Notes: generated from the sequence alone by a model not told the origin. DNA of 21,867 nucleotides from Clostridium sp. CAG:245 (GCA_000435175.1 FR880061.1:10026-31892); one strand, 5' to 3'. Positions 6,859-16,061 are shown, counted from the first letter of the stretch. Translations and numbers: made by a program.

Positions 6859-7023
6859 TCCTGCTCCCTTTTGTCCTGCATATAAGCTTGGATATTTTGT
6901 GTTACTTGTATATGTTTTTGTTGTTCCAATGGTGTTATTGAACTTACATTTGGTCCTGCTCCTTTTTGGTTTGCATATAAACTTGGATATTTTGTGTTAC
7001 TTGTATATGTTTTTGTTGTTCCA
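6859..7023 (-). repeat. Two 70-nt direct repeats 95 nt apart
   Basis: The copies 6859-6928 and 6954-7023 differ at 5 of 70 positions. They encode the repeated peptide GTTKTYTSNTKYPSLYA followed by GQKGAG or NQKGAG. A 96-nt (32-codon) unit would keep the frame; the observed 95-nt offset shows one base lost between them. They are internal repeats of the broken pilin-like gene. Confidence 0.85.
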
Positions 7024-7772
7024 TATTTTGCTGTATCACTATTATATTTATATGCATTTCTTGCTGCTATTCCTGCTGCTGTTAAGTGCTTTTCCATGTC
7101 TAATAGATTTATACTACGTGCATTTACTCCTAGACTCTTATTACTATATTGTGCTTTACAGATTTCATTCATTAAGTATGGTCCATTGTTATATCCTAAT
7201 AGATTACTAAAATATACATCTGTTCCTGTTGGATTCTCACTTATTAAATCTACTGTTCCGTTTGCTTCATCTATATTTAATATTCTCCACTTTAATCCTG
7301 TTGTTTGTGGTATTCCATCTGTTGGGTTGCTACTTTACCCACATGTTGCTGATGTTAATACATAATTCTCGGCTGTATCATATGTGTAATTTACGTAATC
7401 TCCTATTTTATATTTTGATAAGTCTACTTTTGGCTTTTCTCCTAATGCATTATTCATTTCTTCTGTTAATGCATTCATTCCTTTTAAGTCGTTTTGGCTT
7501 GCTTCTGCAGATTTTGTTTCTGCTTCTTTTGCTTTTGCTATTATTCCATTGTTTCCTAGCACCAAGTTTATACTTACTCCTGCAAGTATTAACAAAACAA
7601 CTATGGTAACTACTAGAGCTATTAACGTTATTCCGCTTTTGTGTTTTGTTATTTTTTTCTCGTGTATTTTTCATATTTTTCTTACTTTCCTCTCTTTCTT
7701 TTTCTCTCATTTGTTGAGCTCCTTTCTTAGCTTTTCCATGTGCTTTTTCTGCACAAAAATATTATTTTTTTT

Positions 7773-7802
7773 ATTATACTTTATTTGCTATGTATATTTC
7801 AA
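7773..7802 (-). promoter_or_regulatory. Promoter of the broken pilin-like gene
   Basis: On the minus strand TTGAAA (7797-7802) and TATAAT (7773-7778) are 18 bp apart. The leader of about 55 nt contains a GTGC/GCAC hairpin (about 7740-7754) before the AAAGGAG site of the ATG at 7710. Confidence 0.6.
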
Positions 7803-7896
7803 CTATTTCTTTCATTTGTAAACTAAATGTAATTTTTCTATAGCTTGTCTTTTTTATTCGAAAAATATTTAAGTTTAAAAACATTAATTTTTTATT

Positions 7897-9330
7897 TTAT
7901 TGATGTTTTCTAATTCTCTCCCACGCATCATTTTCTAAAGACCTTTCTGCTCTTTCTTCATGTTCTTCAGCACGCTCTGCAGATTGTTCCTCCGCCTGTT
8001 CTTCTCTAATTAATTCTACTTTGTCAGCATAACAATCAGCTTCTCTTTCTGCAAATTGTTTTTTGTATTCATCTGGTGCAATATTTAACGTTTCTGCTTC
8101 TTTTGCAAGAGTTGTGATCGTTCCGTCATGTAAAGTTATTTCTTGGTCCATATCAATTTCAACATCATTATTGGGGTTATCATCAACATTTCTTAACTTA
8201 GTTTCAGATGTTTCTCCAAGTTGATGTTCTGTTTTATCTATTGTTTCTTTTAATTCAGCATCGGTTGTTCTGCTGTCATTCATAAACTCCTGAACCTCTC
8301 TTGTAGTAGGCTTTTGTGTTGATGAATTCACAGTACTTCCTATATATTTATTTTCGTTTGGACTACGTCTTATATATGTAGTTTCAATTATTCCATATTG
8401 TCCAATAGTAACCGAAAAACCTTCTCTTTGATTAGGCATTGTAAACAATGCTGATGTTTGTTGTTCTTTTACTTGTGAACCGTCTCTATTTATAGAATAT
8501 ATCGATTTTCCAGTATTTACTCCTTGTCTTTCTTCCAAACCTTGAACTGGTTCCATCTTTCCATCTTGTGTCATTCCCCAGAACGAATAAAGCGAATTTC
8601 CACGCGTTTGACTATTTGCAGATACTACAAAAATTTTAGAATATTTCCCTGTAACATTTGCTATATCTTCAAAACTTTTCTGGTCTGTAATTCTTTCGTG
8701 CGGATTAATTTCAGAGCAAGATTTAATATCATCTTTAGTAATTCCTGACTGCCTTGCAATTTGTTCCATGCTTTCTACTTCATTTTCAGGTTCTTGTTCA
8801 TTCTCTGCCTCTTGGAAATTCTCTTTTTTTGTCATTCCTTGCCCAGCTACTTCATTTTGTTTTGCATTTTCAAGCTCTTCTTTGCTTAATTTAAAATCTT
8901 CAACTTCTTGTTTTGAGTTTATATTTGGGAGTTTTTCACTTACCACTTGTATTTGTGGCAATTCATAATGTTTACCACTCATAGAATGCAAAAGTGCATA
9001 TATTGAAGGGTTCAAAGACTTCATTTGCTCTAAGTATTCGTTAGAAAATTCTATATTTGAATTTTCATCTATCATCGCAATAGGAGTTCCATTTTGATAT
9101 AACAAAATTCTATTTCCATAAAATTTTTCTGGCTCCTTTATGTTTACTGGATATATATCTTGCAGTCCATACATTATTGGGCTTTTTTCACTTTGCAGCA
9201 CAATCTGTTTATAATATGATATTTCATCAACAGTATTTTTCTCTCCATCTTGGTATGCTTTATATAAAATTAGCATGTTTTCTTTTATAATATCTTTTTC
9301 AGATTTATTTGGTGTTTTATTTTCTTCCAT
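7897..9330 (-). CDS. Acidic cytosolic protein of unknown function, next to the type IV-like cluster
   Basis: I do not recognise this 477-residue protein. It has no signal peptide and no membrane segment. Residues 1 to about 130 look like a folded domain. A Glu-rich linker with several ENEQEPENEVE-type stretches spans about 145-190. A second possible domain lies at about 205-345 (with FVVSANSQTRGNSLYSFWG). The C-terminal 40 residues alternate Glu, Arg and Ala, ending ERIRKHQ, and should be a charged helix or coiled coil. The ATG at 9330 has AAAAAGGAG upstream. It follows the VirB6-like gene on the same strand but behind a terminator and with its own promoter, so it is expressed separately. A hydrophilic protein with a charged C-terminal tail beside a secretion apparatus could be a substrate or an accessory factor; that is inference only. 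Confidence 0.8.
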   Translation of the reverse strand: MEENKTPNKSEKDIIKENMLILYKAYQDGEKNTVDEISYYKQIVLQSEKSPIMYGLQDIYPVNIKEPEKFYGNRILLYQNGTPIAMIDENSNIEFSNEYLEQMKSLNPSIYALLHSMSGKHYELPQIQVVSEKLPNINSKQEVEDFKLSKEELENAKQNEVAGQGMTKKENFQEAENEQEPENEVESMEQIARQSGITKDDIKSCSEINPHERITDQKSFEDIANVTGKYSKIFVVSANSQTRGNSLYSFWGMTQDGKMEPVQGLEERQGVNTGKSIYSINRDGSQVKEQQTSALFTMPNQREGFSVTIGQYGIIETTYIRRSPNENKYIGSTVNSSTQKPTTREVQEFMNDSRTTDAELKETIDKTEHQLGETSETKLRNVDDNPNNDVEIDMDQEITLHDGTITTLAKEAETLNIAPDEYKKQFAEREADCYADKVELIREEQAEEQSAERAEEHEERAERSLENDAWERIRKHQ

Positions 9331-9403
9331 AGAAATTTTCTCCTTTTTCCTTTATTGGCATAAGAACCATACACCATAGTCTAAAGTGCCATTTCATAAC
9401 CTT

Positions 9404-9432
9404 ATTATATATCAAAATTATAGTTATGTCAT
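9404..9432 (-). promoter_or_regulatory. Promoter of the 477-residue protein gene
   Basis: ATGACA (9427-9432) and TATAAT (9404-9409) on the minus strand are 17 bp apart, matching 11 of 12 consensus bases. A leader of about 65 nt follows to the ATG at 9330. With the terminator at 9515-9551 this makes the gene a separate transcription unit. Confidence 0.75.
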
Positions 9433-9514
9433 TACTTTAATGCATTTTTATATTTTAGTTAAGAATAAATCTGAAAATTTCCAGTCTTTACTCAATACTT
9501 TATACCTCTCTATA

Positions 9515-9551
9515 AAAATTAAAGCAACCAATTTATTAGATTGATTGCTTT
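9515..9551 (-). terminator. Terminator of the type IV-like operon
   Basis: The arms 9541-9551 and 9521-9531 form an 11-bp stem with one wobble pair and a 9-nt loop. On the minus strand AATTTTTATAG follows. It lies ten bases after the VirB6-like stop codon and should end transcription from the promoters upstream of the ATPase genes. Confidence 0.8.
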
Positions 9552-9560
9552 TTATAAAAA

Positions 9561-12443
9561 TTATCCATTCTTTAAATAATCTATGTTACCCATTGTTTCT
9601 GCAGCTTCAGCTTTTGCTCTTGCCTTATATTTTTTAGCAGTATCTGCATCAATTGGGCCATTTGTTCTTTCACTCATGTTTCTTTCAAGTTTGCTTGCCA
9701 AACGATTTTGTGCTTTGGCAATTTTCTCGTCGTTTTCGAAAGTTGAATCACTGTATTTGCTTGCTAATTGCATAGTTGCTACAGTTTTATTGTAGTTAGC
9801 TCCATGTCTTTCTGCATTTCCAACGCCTCTAGGATTCTTCTCATCAAGTTGTTTTTGTAACTTAACCGCCCTATCCAACATTTTAGCATCTGTAACACCT
9901 GAGTCATAAGACAATTCTGCTCTTTGTCTTAATTGTGCATCAAGTTCAGATTTCTTAATAGAAGGATTCTTTTCAATAAGTCTATTTCTATTTTCCTGGT
10001 TTGACATGTACGATCTTATATAATCGTTTCTTTTTCTTTCAGGGCCAGTTCCTCTAATTGCATCATCAAGGAATCTTCCCGCAGCATTGTTTCCAACAAT
10101 TGTATTTCCAACAGCACTGTTTAATCTACCACCTGTTGCATAACCAGCTGTTAATCCTGCACCTAAACCTTTAAGTGTATCACTCATGTCTCCTCCAACA
10201 ATACCAACTCCAAGTCCTAACGCACCCATTGTTGTCATCATAGCTGCTCTACCTGCAAGTTTAGCTCCAGTTTTACCAACACCCTTTGCAATACCAGACC
10301 AACCACCAGCACTTTGGACTCTGCTATTTATAGCTGAACCTAAGTTTCCTTTAGCACTATTTGCTTTTGCTCTAATTGCTGCAAATGGATTTTCTTCCGA
10401 ATTATTGTTGTCTGCATTTTGATTTTGTTGTCCATTTTCAGGCATAGCAGGGTTTTCTCCAGACTGCATTTCTGGATTTTCCAGTCCATTGCCTTGTTGT
10501 TCATTGTCTGGTACTTCTCTAAATTGTACTCCATCAATTACACCATCATCACTCACATGTACGCCATTGCTATCTGTTTCTTCATTGTTTTCATTTCCCG
10601 TTGCATTAGCAGAAGCAGCTCCTGCTGCAGCTCCAATACCAGCTGCTGTAGCCGTTTGTGCAGCATTTTCTACTCCATTTTCCATAGCATCTCCAGCTAG
10701 TGTATCCATAGCATTTGGCTTATTAGGATTATCAAGTCTTATGCCTTTTTCTCCTTTAGGGCCATCTCCTCCGCCTTTCTTAGGTTGTGGCGGACCTTTT
10801 CTAAGCATATTAAACGCTTGTGAAGCAAGTGCTCCACCTGCAAACCCACCAAGTGTAGATTCTGTGTTTCCTTTTATTCCAAACATCTGCTTTACTATCT
10901 TTTCTGCAGGTACTATAAAAGCTAGCGCAACTATTGCATATAGCAAATTGTTTGCCGCAACAGATAATGCAGATGATACAAATACTGTGTACAAAAGCAT
11001 ATGCATTGGCTGTAATAAAGCATAAAACATGTATTCTTTAAACCAGTAATTAAATGCTTGTGCTTTTCCATCTCTTATCTTATCTAATGGGTATGTTAGA
11101 GCAACTAATGGTGCAATCATTGTAAAAAATGCAAGCATTAGTAATCTTTTTAAATACACAAATGCAAAATATACTGTGTAAACAGTTAAAGCAATATATA
11201 AGATCGAATATCCAATTTTTAAAGTACCACCTTGGTAATCCGCCTTCATTCTTGCCACGCCAGTAAAATTGCTAGAGAAGCATACCTCAGTTCCCGAATC
11301 TTTAAATGTAGTTGTACCGTCTGTTTCGGTTAAACGAATATTAACCTCCTTTATCCTTCCTTGATTTGTTCTATCTCCGGCTAGTACATCTGTTACGGTT
11401 TCACTCATAGTCATTGTAAATGCCATAATATAATGTAAGAAGAATATTAAACATAATGCAACTACCCAGTCTACAAAAAATTGTTTATATTTTGCCTTAT
11501 CTCCTGCACTAGAACTTATAACAATTCTAATGCCAATATATAATAATGCTGATAAAAGCCCTACTATAGCTATATTTCTCAAAGCCACATACCATGTTGC
11601 AACAGTATCTCTCAATTGTTCCACAATTGATTTTTCACTTCCACCAAGTTCCTGATTATGGTCTCCTTCAGTTTTAAAAAAGTTAGCATCAAGAGCCGAT
11701 ACATTCCCAGCAAAAATTTCCGCAGGTGTAAGTTTTATATTCGGGATTCCATATTTCCCTGTTGCAGTTTCAATATATTCTTCTGCAATATCAACTTGTG
11801 GTACTCCAGATACCGGCTTATTTTCATTCAATACCTGTATCATTTTTGAATGTTCGAATACGCCTGAATTTAAGAAAACATCCGATTTATCTCCTATTAT
11901 ATTACGTTGCAATAGATAATTTACCCCATCTCCTATTCCTTGAATAAGAGCAGCAATTGGGCTTAACAGAAGTCCTCCAATTCCGTCCTTAGTTGAACCT
12001 TCCAAGTCCGAATTAACCCCATAATTATATGATGTATCTACACTCGCATACCCATCATCATCTACTTGTATGTTATATTTTGTTTTTTCTTCTTCAGTAG
12101 GTTTGATCTTAACGTCACTTATTGTATAAGCTGTGTTATCATACGTTTCTTTATTTACATATAAAGTTTTCTCATCGTTTGCATGATTTTTCAACATTTC
12201 AATAGCTTGCTCCGCAGTTATATTCCATGCACTGCATAATTTCTTTACTGCTGGACTAGTATCCTTGTTATATAAATCTTGCTTTGTATCAGTTCCACCA
12301 ATTGATAAATCCTGATACTCCTTAATCGACATCCAGCTCTCAACTGCCCAAACTTTCCCACTCATAATAAAGTTGCACATTATCATTATTATAATAATTG
12401 CCATAATCTTTTGTATTGACTTTTTGTTTATTATCTTATGCAT
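9561..12443 (-). CDS. VirB6/TrbL-like polytopic membrane protein of a type IV secretion-like system
   Basis: The 960-residue protein starts with a hydrophobic export segment (residues about 13-33) and an extracellular-type region to about 280. Membrane segments follow at about 284-311, 324-345, 410-450 and 475-515. The remainder (about 545-960) is a long hydrophilic tail, rich in Gly, Ala, Asn and Glu, with a collagen-like GDGPKGEKG patch and a glycine-rich hydrophobic stretch near 735-790. This plan (N-terminal extracytoplasmic part, central membrane core, long polar tail) fits TrbL/VirB6-type channel proteins of Gram-positive conjugation systems. It lies 15 bp after the VirB4 ATPase gene, with GGGAGGAAG before its ATG, so translation is probably coupled. 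Assignment rests on topology and position rather than a diagnostic motif. Confidence 0.72.
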   Translation of the reverse strand: MHKIINKKSIQKIMAIIIIMIMCNFIMSGKVWAVESWMSIKEYQDLSIGGTDTKQDLYNKDTSPAVKKLCSAWNITAEQAIEMLKNHANDEKTLYVNKETYDNTAYTISDVKIKPTEEEKTKYNIQVDDDGYASVDTSYNYGVNSDLEGSTKDGIGGLLLSPIAALIQGIGDGVNYLLQRNIIGDKSDVFLNSGVFEHSKMIQVLNENKPVSGVPQVDIAEEYIETATGKYGIPNIKLTPAEIFAGNVSALDANFFKTEGDHNQELGGSEKSIVEQLRDTVATWYVALRNIAIVGLLSALLYIGIRIVISSSAGDKAKYKQFFVDWVVALCLIFFLHYIMAFTMTMSETVTDVLAGDRTNQGRIKEVNIRLTETDGTTTFKDSGTEVCFSSNFTGVARMKADYQGGTLKIGYSILYIALTVYTVYFAFVYLKRLLMLAFFTMIAPLVALTYPLDKIRDGKAQAFNYWFKEYMFYALLQPMHMLLYTVFVSSALSVAANNLLYAIVALAFIVPAEKIVKQMFGIKGNTESTLGGFAGGALASQAFNMLRKGPPQPKKGGGDGPKGEKGIRLDNPNKPNAMDTLAGDAMENGVENAAQTATAAGIGAAAGAASANATGNENNEETDSNGVHVSDDGVIDGVQFREVPDNEQQGNGLENPEMQSGENPAMPENGQQNQNADNNNSEENPFAAIRAKANSAKGNLGSAINSRVQSAGGWSGIAKGVGKTGAKLAGRAAMMTTMGALGLGVGIVGGDMSDTLKGLGAGLTAGYATGGRLNSAVGNTIVGNNAAGRFLDDAIRGTGPERKRNDYIRSYMSNQENRNRLIEKNPSIKKSELDAQLRQRAELSYDSGVTDAKMLDRAVKLQKQLDEKNPRGVGNAERHGANYNKTVATMQLASKYSDSTFENDEKIAKAQNRLASKLERNMSERTNGPIDADTAKKYKARAKAEAAETMGNIDYLKNG

Positions 12444-12458
12444 TACTTCCTCCCTCTA

Positions 12459-14429
12459 TTATGATTTTCTTTGATTATTTTCCATCATCTTGTTTAAGTT
12501 TGTTTCAACAAACTCAAACTCTTTTGCAGTTGGTGTTATTTGCAATATTGCAGTATCTCCTCCAACTTTCAATAATCCTTCTCCTTTGTTGCAGGTTACT
12601 AGAAATCCTGCTTCACCTTCGCTAAGTTTAAATACTTCTTTTAGGTATTGAATTTCAGATTTATCTTGTGCTAGTAATAGCTTTGTGTCTGATGATGTTA
12701 AAACTGCTTGTACTTCTGGTTTCTCGTAGAAATCTTGGAATCTCTGAGAAATTATTGCAAGCGATACGTTTCTTTTTCTCGCACGTCTAGCCATTGTGTT
12801 TAAGAAGTCTACAGCTTCTGGGTATGGCAATAACATCCATGCCTCATCAACTAGAACTCTCTTCTTAGCAGCTTTTCTTCTATCTTCACTGTTTTTCTTA
12901 ACGTATTTTTCCCATATCCAAGAAAGTAATATTTGTTGTGCAAGTGGTCTTGCAAATCTTTCTTCTAGTTGTGATATGTCTAGGTTTATAAATAATGTGC
13001 CATCTAATAAGTCAAATGTTGATTGTCCATCAAAGTATGCCATTTGACCATCATATTCTCTTATGTATTGTTTCATAACTTTTAACAAATAACTGTAGTG
13101 AAATCTGTAATCTTGGTTTGTATTGCTTTCTGCATTTCTTTGTAAACGCTTATACCATGACCCAATTGTTGGCATTTTCTTTCTTGCTCTTCCTAATATG
13201 TCTCCGTTGCCTCTTCCAGCTGCTTCATATAAGCTCATTGGGTCACTTGTTATTCCATATGCTGCATACTCTTGTGCAACAGATTCCGCAATTATCTGCT
13301 TTGTTACCTCATTAATATCTTGGCTTCTTGTACTACCTCTTGCCATTGTAAGTAGCGCTTGTGTAACGTCCTCTACTTTGTTTTCTACGTTTAATACAGC
13401 TCTTTCTCTTCCTGTTATTTCATCTTTTACAACTTCGGTTTCTATATCAAAAACATTTATAACTGTTTTTGAGTTAGGGCTTAGTACAACGTTTATTCCG
13501 CCTAAACTTTCTGCAACTATGCTATACTCACCTTCGGCATCTAGTGCTAAGCTTTGTATTCCCATAAGTACTGCAGACCTTGATATTAAAGTCTTCATTG
13601 TTACAGATTTACCGGCACCAGACTTAGCAAATATAACCATGTTATAGTTTGTAAGTGAGCTATGGAAGTTATCAAATAATATTGGTACGCCAGTTTGTTT
13701 ATTAAATCCAAGTGGAATACCTGTTGAGTGTCCAACCTCTGATGTAGTAAATGGGAATACTGTTCCCATAGATCTACGGTCAAATGTATGAGTTTTTCTT
13801 ATTTTATCTTCTGCCAAAGGTAAATTGCTTTGGAAAGCCTCTTCTTGCATTGCCCATGCACTTTTTATTCCAACCAAAGATTTTGACATTTCTGTTGCTA
13901 ATAGTTTAGTAAGCTTGTCTAAATCTTCCAAACTATATGCAAACAGTGTAGACACAACAGATGCTTCATAAAGTTTATTAAATCCTGCTGCAATCTCATC
14001 TCTTAAGCTTTCTGCCTCATATCTTTTTTGAGCTAAGTTGCTCTCTCTATTGATATTTCCTCTATCTGCTGCAACAATTCTTTCTGTTTCTAGCTCATTT
14101 ATCGTTCTATTCAACTCGTTTTGAGACCTAGATTCTTGAATTGGTGTTATATATATTGATGTATTTATGTCTCCAAACATATACATATCTCTAAATAATT
14201 CTGGAAATGTACACATTCTTGGTAATGCAGAAACGAAGAAGCTTCTAGCATATCTTTTTACATTTGATATAATCTCTAAGTGGTCAATATTACTTGCGTC
14301 TATTCCAGAAGGTGCAATTAATTCTTTTATTGTTTTCTTGTGCAATATTGGAATTTGCTCATCACTCGTATAATCATTTCTTTGAAATTGCAAATCATTA
14401 TTAGTAGCTTTACGTTTTTTATTGAACAT
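12459..14429 (-). CDS. virB4: VirB4/TraC-type ATPase of a type IV secretion-like system
   Basis: VirB4 ATPases power assembly and transport in type IV systems and are their most conserved component. This 656-residue protein has a Walker A motif AKSGAGKS (residues 268-275), a Walker B motif VLVDEAW (525-531), and the downstream SQRF (561-564) seen in FtsK/VirB4-type motors. LDAEGEYS (297-304) and RRARKRNVSLAIIS (548-561) are also typical of the family. Residues 1-250 carry the start of the family's N-terminal domain, with an Arg/Glu-rich helical stretch at 98-150. The gene overlaps the preceding one by 11 bp (14419-14429), indicating translational coupling. The ribosome binding site is GGAAGGAG. 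No membrane segment is present, so it acts at the cytoplasmic face. Confidence 0.93.
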   Translation of the reverse strand: MFNKKRKATNNDLQFQRNDYTSDEQIPILHKKTIKELIAPSGIDASNIDHLEIISNVKRYARSFFVSALPRMCTFPELFRDMYMFGDINTSIYITPIQESRSQNELNRTINELETERIVAADRGNINRESNLAQKRYEAESLRDEIAAGFNKLYEASVVSTLFAYSLEDLDKLTKLLATEMSKSLVGIKSAWAMQEEAFQSNLPLAEDKIRKTHTFDRRSMGTVFPFTTSEVGHSTGIPLGFNKQTGVPILFDNFHSSLTNYNMVIFAKSGAGKSVTMKTLISRSAVLMGIQSLALDAEGEYSIVAESLGGINVVLSPNSKTVINVFDIETEVVKDEITGRERAVLNVENKVEDVTQALLTMARGSTRSQDINEVTKQIIAESVAQEYAAYGITSDPMSLYEAAGRGNGDILGRARKKMPTIGSWYKRLQRNAESNTNQDYRFHYSYLLKVMKQYIREYDGQMAYFDGQSTFDLLDGTLFINLDISQLEERFARPLAQQILLSWIWEKYVKKNSEDRRKAAKKRVLVDEAWMLLPYPEAVDFLNTMARRARKRNVSLAIISQRFQDFYEKPEVQAVLTSSDTKLLLAQDKSEIQYLKEVFKLSEGEAGFLVTCNKGEGLLKVGGDTAILQITPTAKEFEFVETNLNKMMENNQRKS

Positions 14430-15579
14430 TAGCTTTCTTCTCCTTCCTTACTTTTTCTTTTGCTTTCTCTGCAACGTCTTTTCCAAGCATTGCTTCGTTT
14501 TCTTGAATTATAAGTTGTGCTAAGTTATTTATTATGTCATCTTCTGTTTCAACTTTTCTTTGATATTCTTTCTCTTTTTCTGTTTGAACTTGTGCAATTT
14601 TATCACTTGCCAAATTAACTGCAGCATCTTCTATTTGCTTGTCTAACATTTCCATTTTCTTATCCATGTAATCTGGCGCTGTTGAATATAACTCGTTGTA
14701 TCCAGCTTTAATTGCCTTGTCAACACCATAAACTTCGGCATCTTCTCTGTTATATGCAAAATATAGTAAATCTGCAAGTTCTGTTGATGAAAGTACTTTT
14801 CCCATAACACCTGATACTGACAAAGTTCTTATTATAGCCTGTGCTCTTGTGTATAATTCCGAGAAAGCCATCTCTCTAACTTCATCTTTGTCAAAATCAT
14901 TTTGTCCAAGTTCTTCTGAATAATATGGAATTACTATATAATATTTTTTGTTTAATATATTTCTATTTAAACTCATCTTTTCTGTGTTGTATATAATGTC
15001 TTTACCATATTCGTATAAGTTTTTGTCTTTTGTAAACTCATATAAAGCTTGTTTTTTCTGTTCTGCTGTGGCATTTGGTGATGCCATTATATTTTGATAT
15101 CTCATCTTTTGTCTACTATATTCTTGTTCTATTTTATCAACTTCTGCTTTATAAGTTTGGATGCTACTCTCCAAGTTAATTTTTCTTGTTTGCGTATATA
15201 TTTGAACTGGATGTGATAAGGTGTTTAAAAATTGTATAAATCCTTCTTCAACTCCAACTTTTTCTGCTTGTGACATTAAGTCGTAGTTAATACCTTGGCA
15301 TTCAACAACCATTACATATCTTGCACCTTTTTTCTGTATAATCATGTTATCTTCAATTTTATCGAATTCCATGAAGTCGAAAACTGAACCAACATTAAAA
15401 GTTTTTGATGAAGATTTTTTTACTGGTTTAGACTCTGCTACTGCACTGTCTTCTTTCTCCTTTTGTTTTTCTTTTACTTTCATGTTTAAATATATAAAAA
15501 TAAGTGCTACTGCCAAAGCAAACATTATTGCAAGCATTACATATAATATAATCGTTAGAAATGATGTATTATCTGTCAT
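14419..15579 (-). CDS. Membrane-anchored protein resembling a TraC/VirB4 N-terminal domain
   Basis: The 386-residue protein has one N-terminal membrane helix (residues 8-32), a charged linker, then a soluble region. That region resembles the N-terminal module of TraC/VirB4 proteins: KIEDNMIIQKKGARYVMVVE, PVQIYTQTRKINLESSI, YYIVIPYYSEEL and a segment ending ELADLLYFAYNREDAEVYG. It has no Walker motifs. The last 80 residues are a charged coiled coil. Similar stand-alone proteins occur between PrgI-like and VirB4-like genes in several lineages, from memory including candidate-phyla bacteria. The start chosen is the ATG at 15579, after AAGGAGG; an earlier in-frame ATG at 15603 lies upstream of that site. 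It overlaps prgI by 11 bp and virB4 by 11 bp. It may dock the ATPase to the membrane complex, which is inference. Confidence 0.72.
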   Translation of the reverse strand: MTDNTSFLTIILYVMLAIMFALAVALIFIYLNMKVKEKQKEKEDSAVAESKPVKKSSSKTFNVGSVFDFMEFDKIEDNMIIQKKGARYVMVVECQGINYDLMSQAEKVGVEEGFIQFLNTLSHPVQIYTQTRKINLESSIQTYKAEVDKIEQEYSRQKMRYQNIMASPNATAEQKKQALYEFTKDKNLYEYGKDIIYNTEKMSLNRNILNKKYYIVIPYYSEELGQNDFDKDEVREMAFSELYTRAQAIIRTLSVSGVMGKVLSSTELADLLYFAYNREDAEVYGVDKAIKAGYNELYSTAPDYMDKKMEMLDKQIEDAAVNLASDKIAQVQTEKEKEYQRKVETEDDIINNLAQLIIQENEAMLGKDVAEKAKEKVRKEKKANVQ

Positions 15580-15922
15580 TTGTATTTTCCTCCTTATCAT
15601 CATAGATGTAAATTTTGTTTCTCTTTTGTTTAAATTTTATTGCTCTTTTTATTACATCGTCCACGTTTTCGCCACCCACAACTTTAGTTGCCTTTAATAT
15701 ACCTATGTTTGGTACTTTTAACATTCCTATTGAATACCCAATTAATGCACATAATACAACCATAGCAATTCCAACAACGGTTAGACTCATTAGCTTAAAT
15801 ATTAAATAAAATATTAATCCAACGCCAACTCCTACTACACTATATATTAAGCTTTTTGTTGTAAAAATGAATAGAATCCTACCTTCTCCTTTTACATTTC
15901 TAGGCACATTATATGTTCCCAT
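15569..15922 (-). CDS. PrgI/VirB3-like small membrane protein
   Basis: The 117-residue protein begins MGTYNVPRNVKGEGRILFIFT, a typical opening of the PrgI family, and has two closely spaced hydrophobic segments (residues about 24-46 and 50-68). A short soluble tail follows, with VPNIGILKATKVVGGENVDDVI. PrgI is the Gram-positive counterpart of VirB3, an inner-membrane partner of VirB4. The ATG at 15922 is chosen because CGGAGGAAG lies just before it; the longer frame to 15970 has no ribosome binding site. The next gene starts inside this one (11-bp overlap). A terminator and a possible -10 box separate it from the pilin genes upstream. Confidence 0.85.
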   Translation of the reverse strand: MGTYNVPRNVKGEGRILFIFTTKSLIYSVVGVGVGLIFYLIFKLMSLTVVGIAMVVLCALIGYSIGMLKVPNIGILKATKVVGGENVDDVIKRAIKFKQKRNKIYIYDDKEENTNDR

Positions 15923-15958
15923 AGACTTCCTCCGTTTTAACATAATATTATATATTAA

Positions 15959-15964
15959 ATTATA
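15959..15964 (-). promoter_or_regulatory. Possible -10 box for the prgI-virB4-virB6 unit
   Basis: TATAAT on the minus strand lies about 36 bp before the PrgI start codon, but the -35 position 17 bp upstream (TTACAT) is poor. It would restart transcription after the pilin terminator at 15997-16024. Alternatively, readthrough supplies the downstream genes. Confidence 0.4.
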
Positions 15965-15996
15965 GCACATATTGTAACAAAATGTAACCTAAAAAC

Positions 15997-16024
15997 AAAA
16001 AAAAGTGCATTTACATGCACTTTT
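15997..16024 (-). terminator. Terminator after the third pilin gene
   Basis: Ten perfect base pairs (16015-16024 with 16001-16010, 4-nt loop) are followed on the minus strand by eight consecutive T. It lies about 40 nt after the pilin stop codon and should cut most pilin transcripts before prgI. Confidence 0.85.
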
Positions 16025-16061
16025 AATTTTATTGTAATACTTATGTAACACTTATGAAATA

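Larger units (their letters stand above)
6427..7710 (-). pseudogene. Broken gene for a pilin-like surface protein with a variable-type C-terminal domain
   Basis: A single ancestral gene can be read through three lesions. It starts at ATG 7710, with AAAGGAG eight bases upstream. A run of seven A (7652-7658) shifts the frame before the prepilin-like segment GITLIALVVTIVVLLILAG. An in-frame TAA at 7335-7337 interrupts ...TSATCG where the family would continue. A missing base near 6928-6929 (TAT reduced to TT at the start of a second 32-residue repeat) shifts the frame again. After that the reading is open to TAG at 6427, ending in VASRC...FGLR...LRPVVSL. The product would be a secreted or pilus-like protein with a class III-like N-terminus, two repeats containing TYTSNTKYPSLYA, and a C-type-lectin-like tail. 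No other gene here shows frameshifts, so decay or phase variation is more likely than poor sequence, but errors remain possible. Confidence 0.8.

Noticed and set aside
6639..7609. Plus-strand open frames rich in Leu, Phe and Tyr
   Set aside because: They are antisense shadows of the pilin-like gene; there is no ribosome binding site and the composition is that of reversed NNA codons.
9317..9397. 26-residue leader peptide before the 477-residue protein gene
   Set aside because: The start has no properly spaced ribosome binding site, and the frame simply runs through the real gene's start region.
10186..11025. Plus-strand Ser/Pro/Ala-rich frames opposite the VirB6-like gene
   Set aside because: They mirror the Gly/Ala-rich tail of the real minus-strand gene, and no start signals are present.
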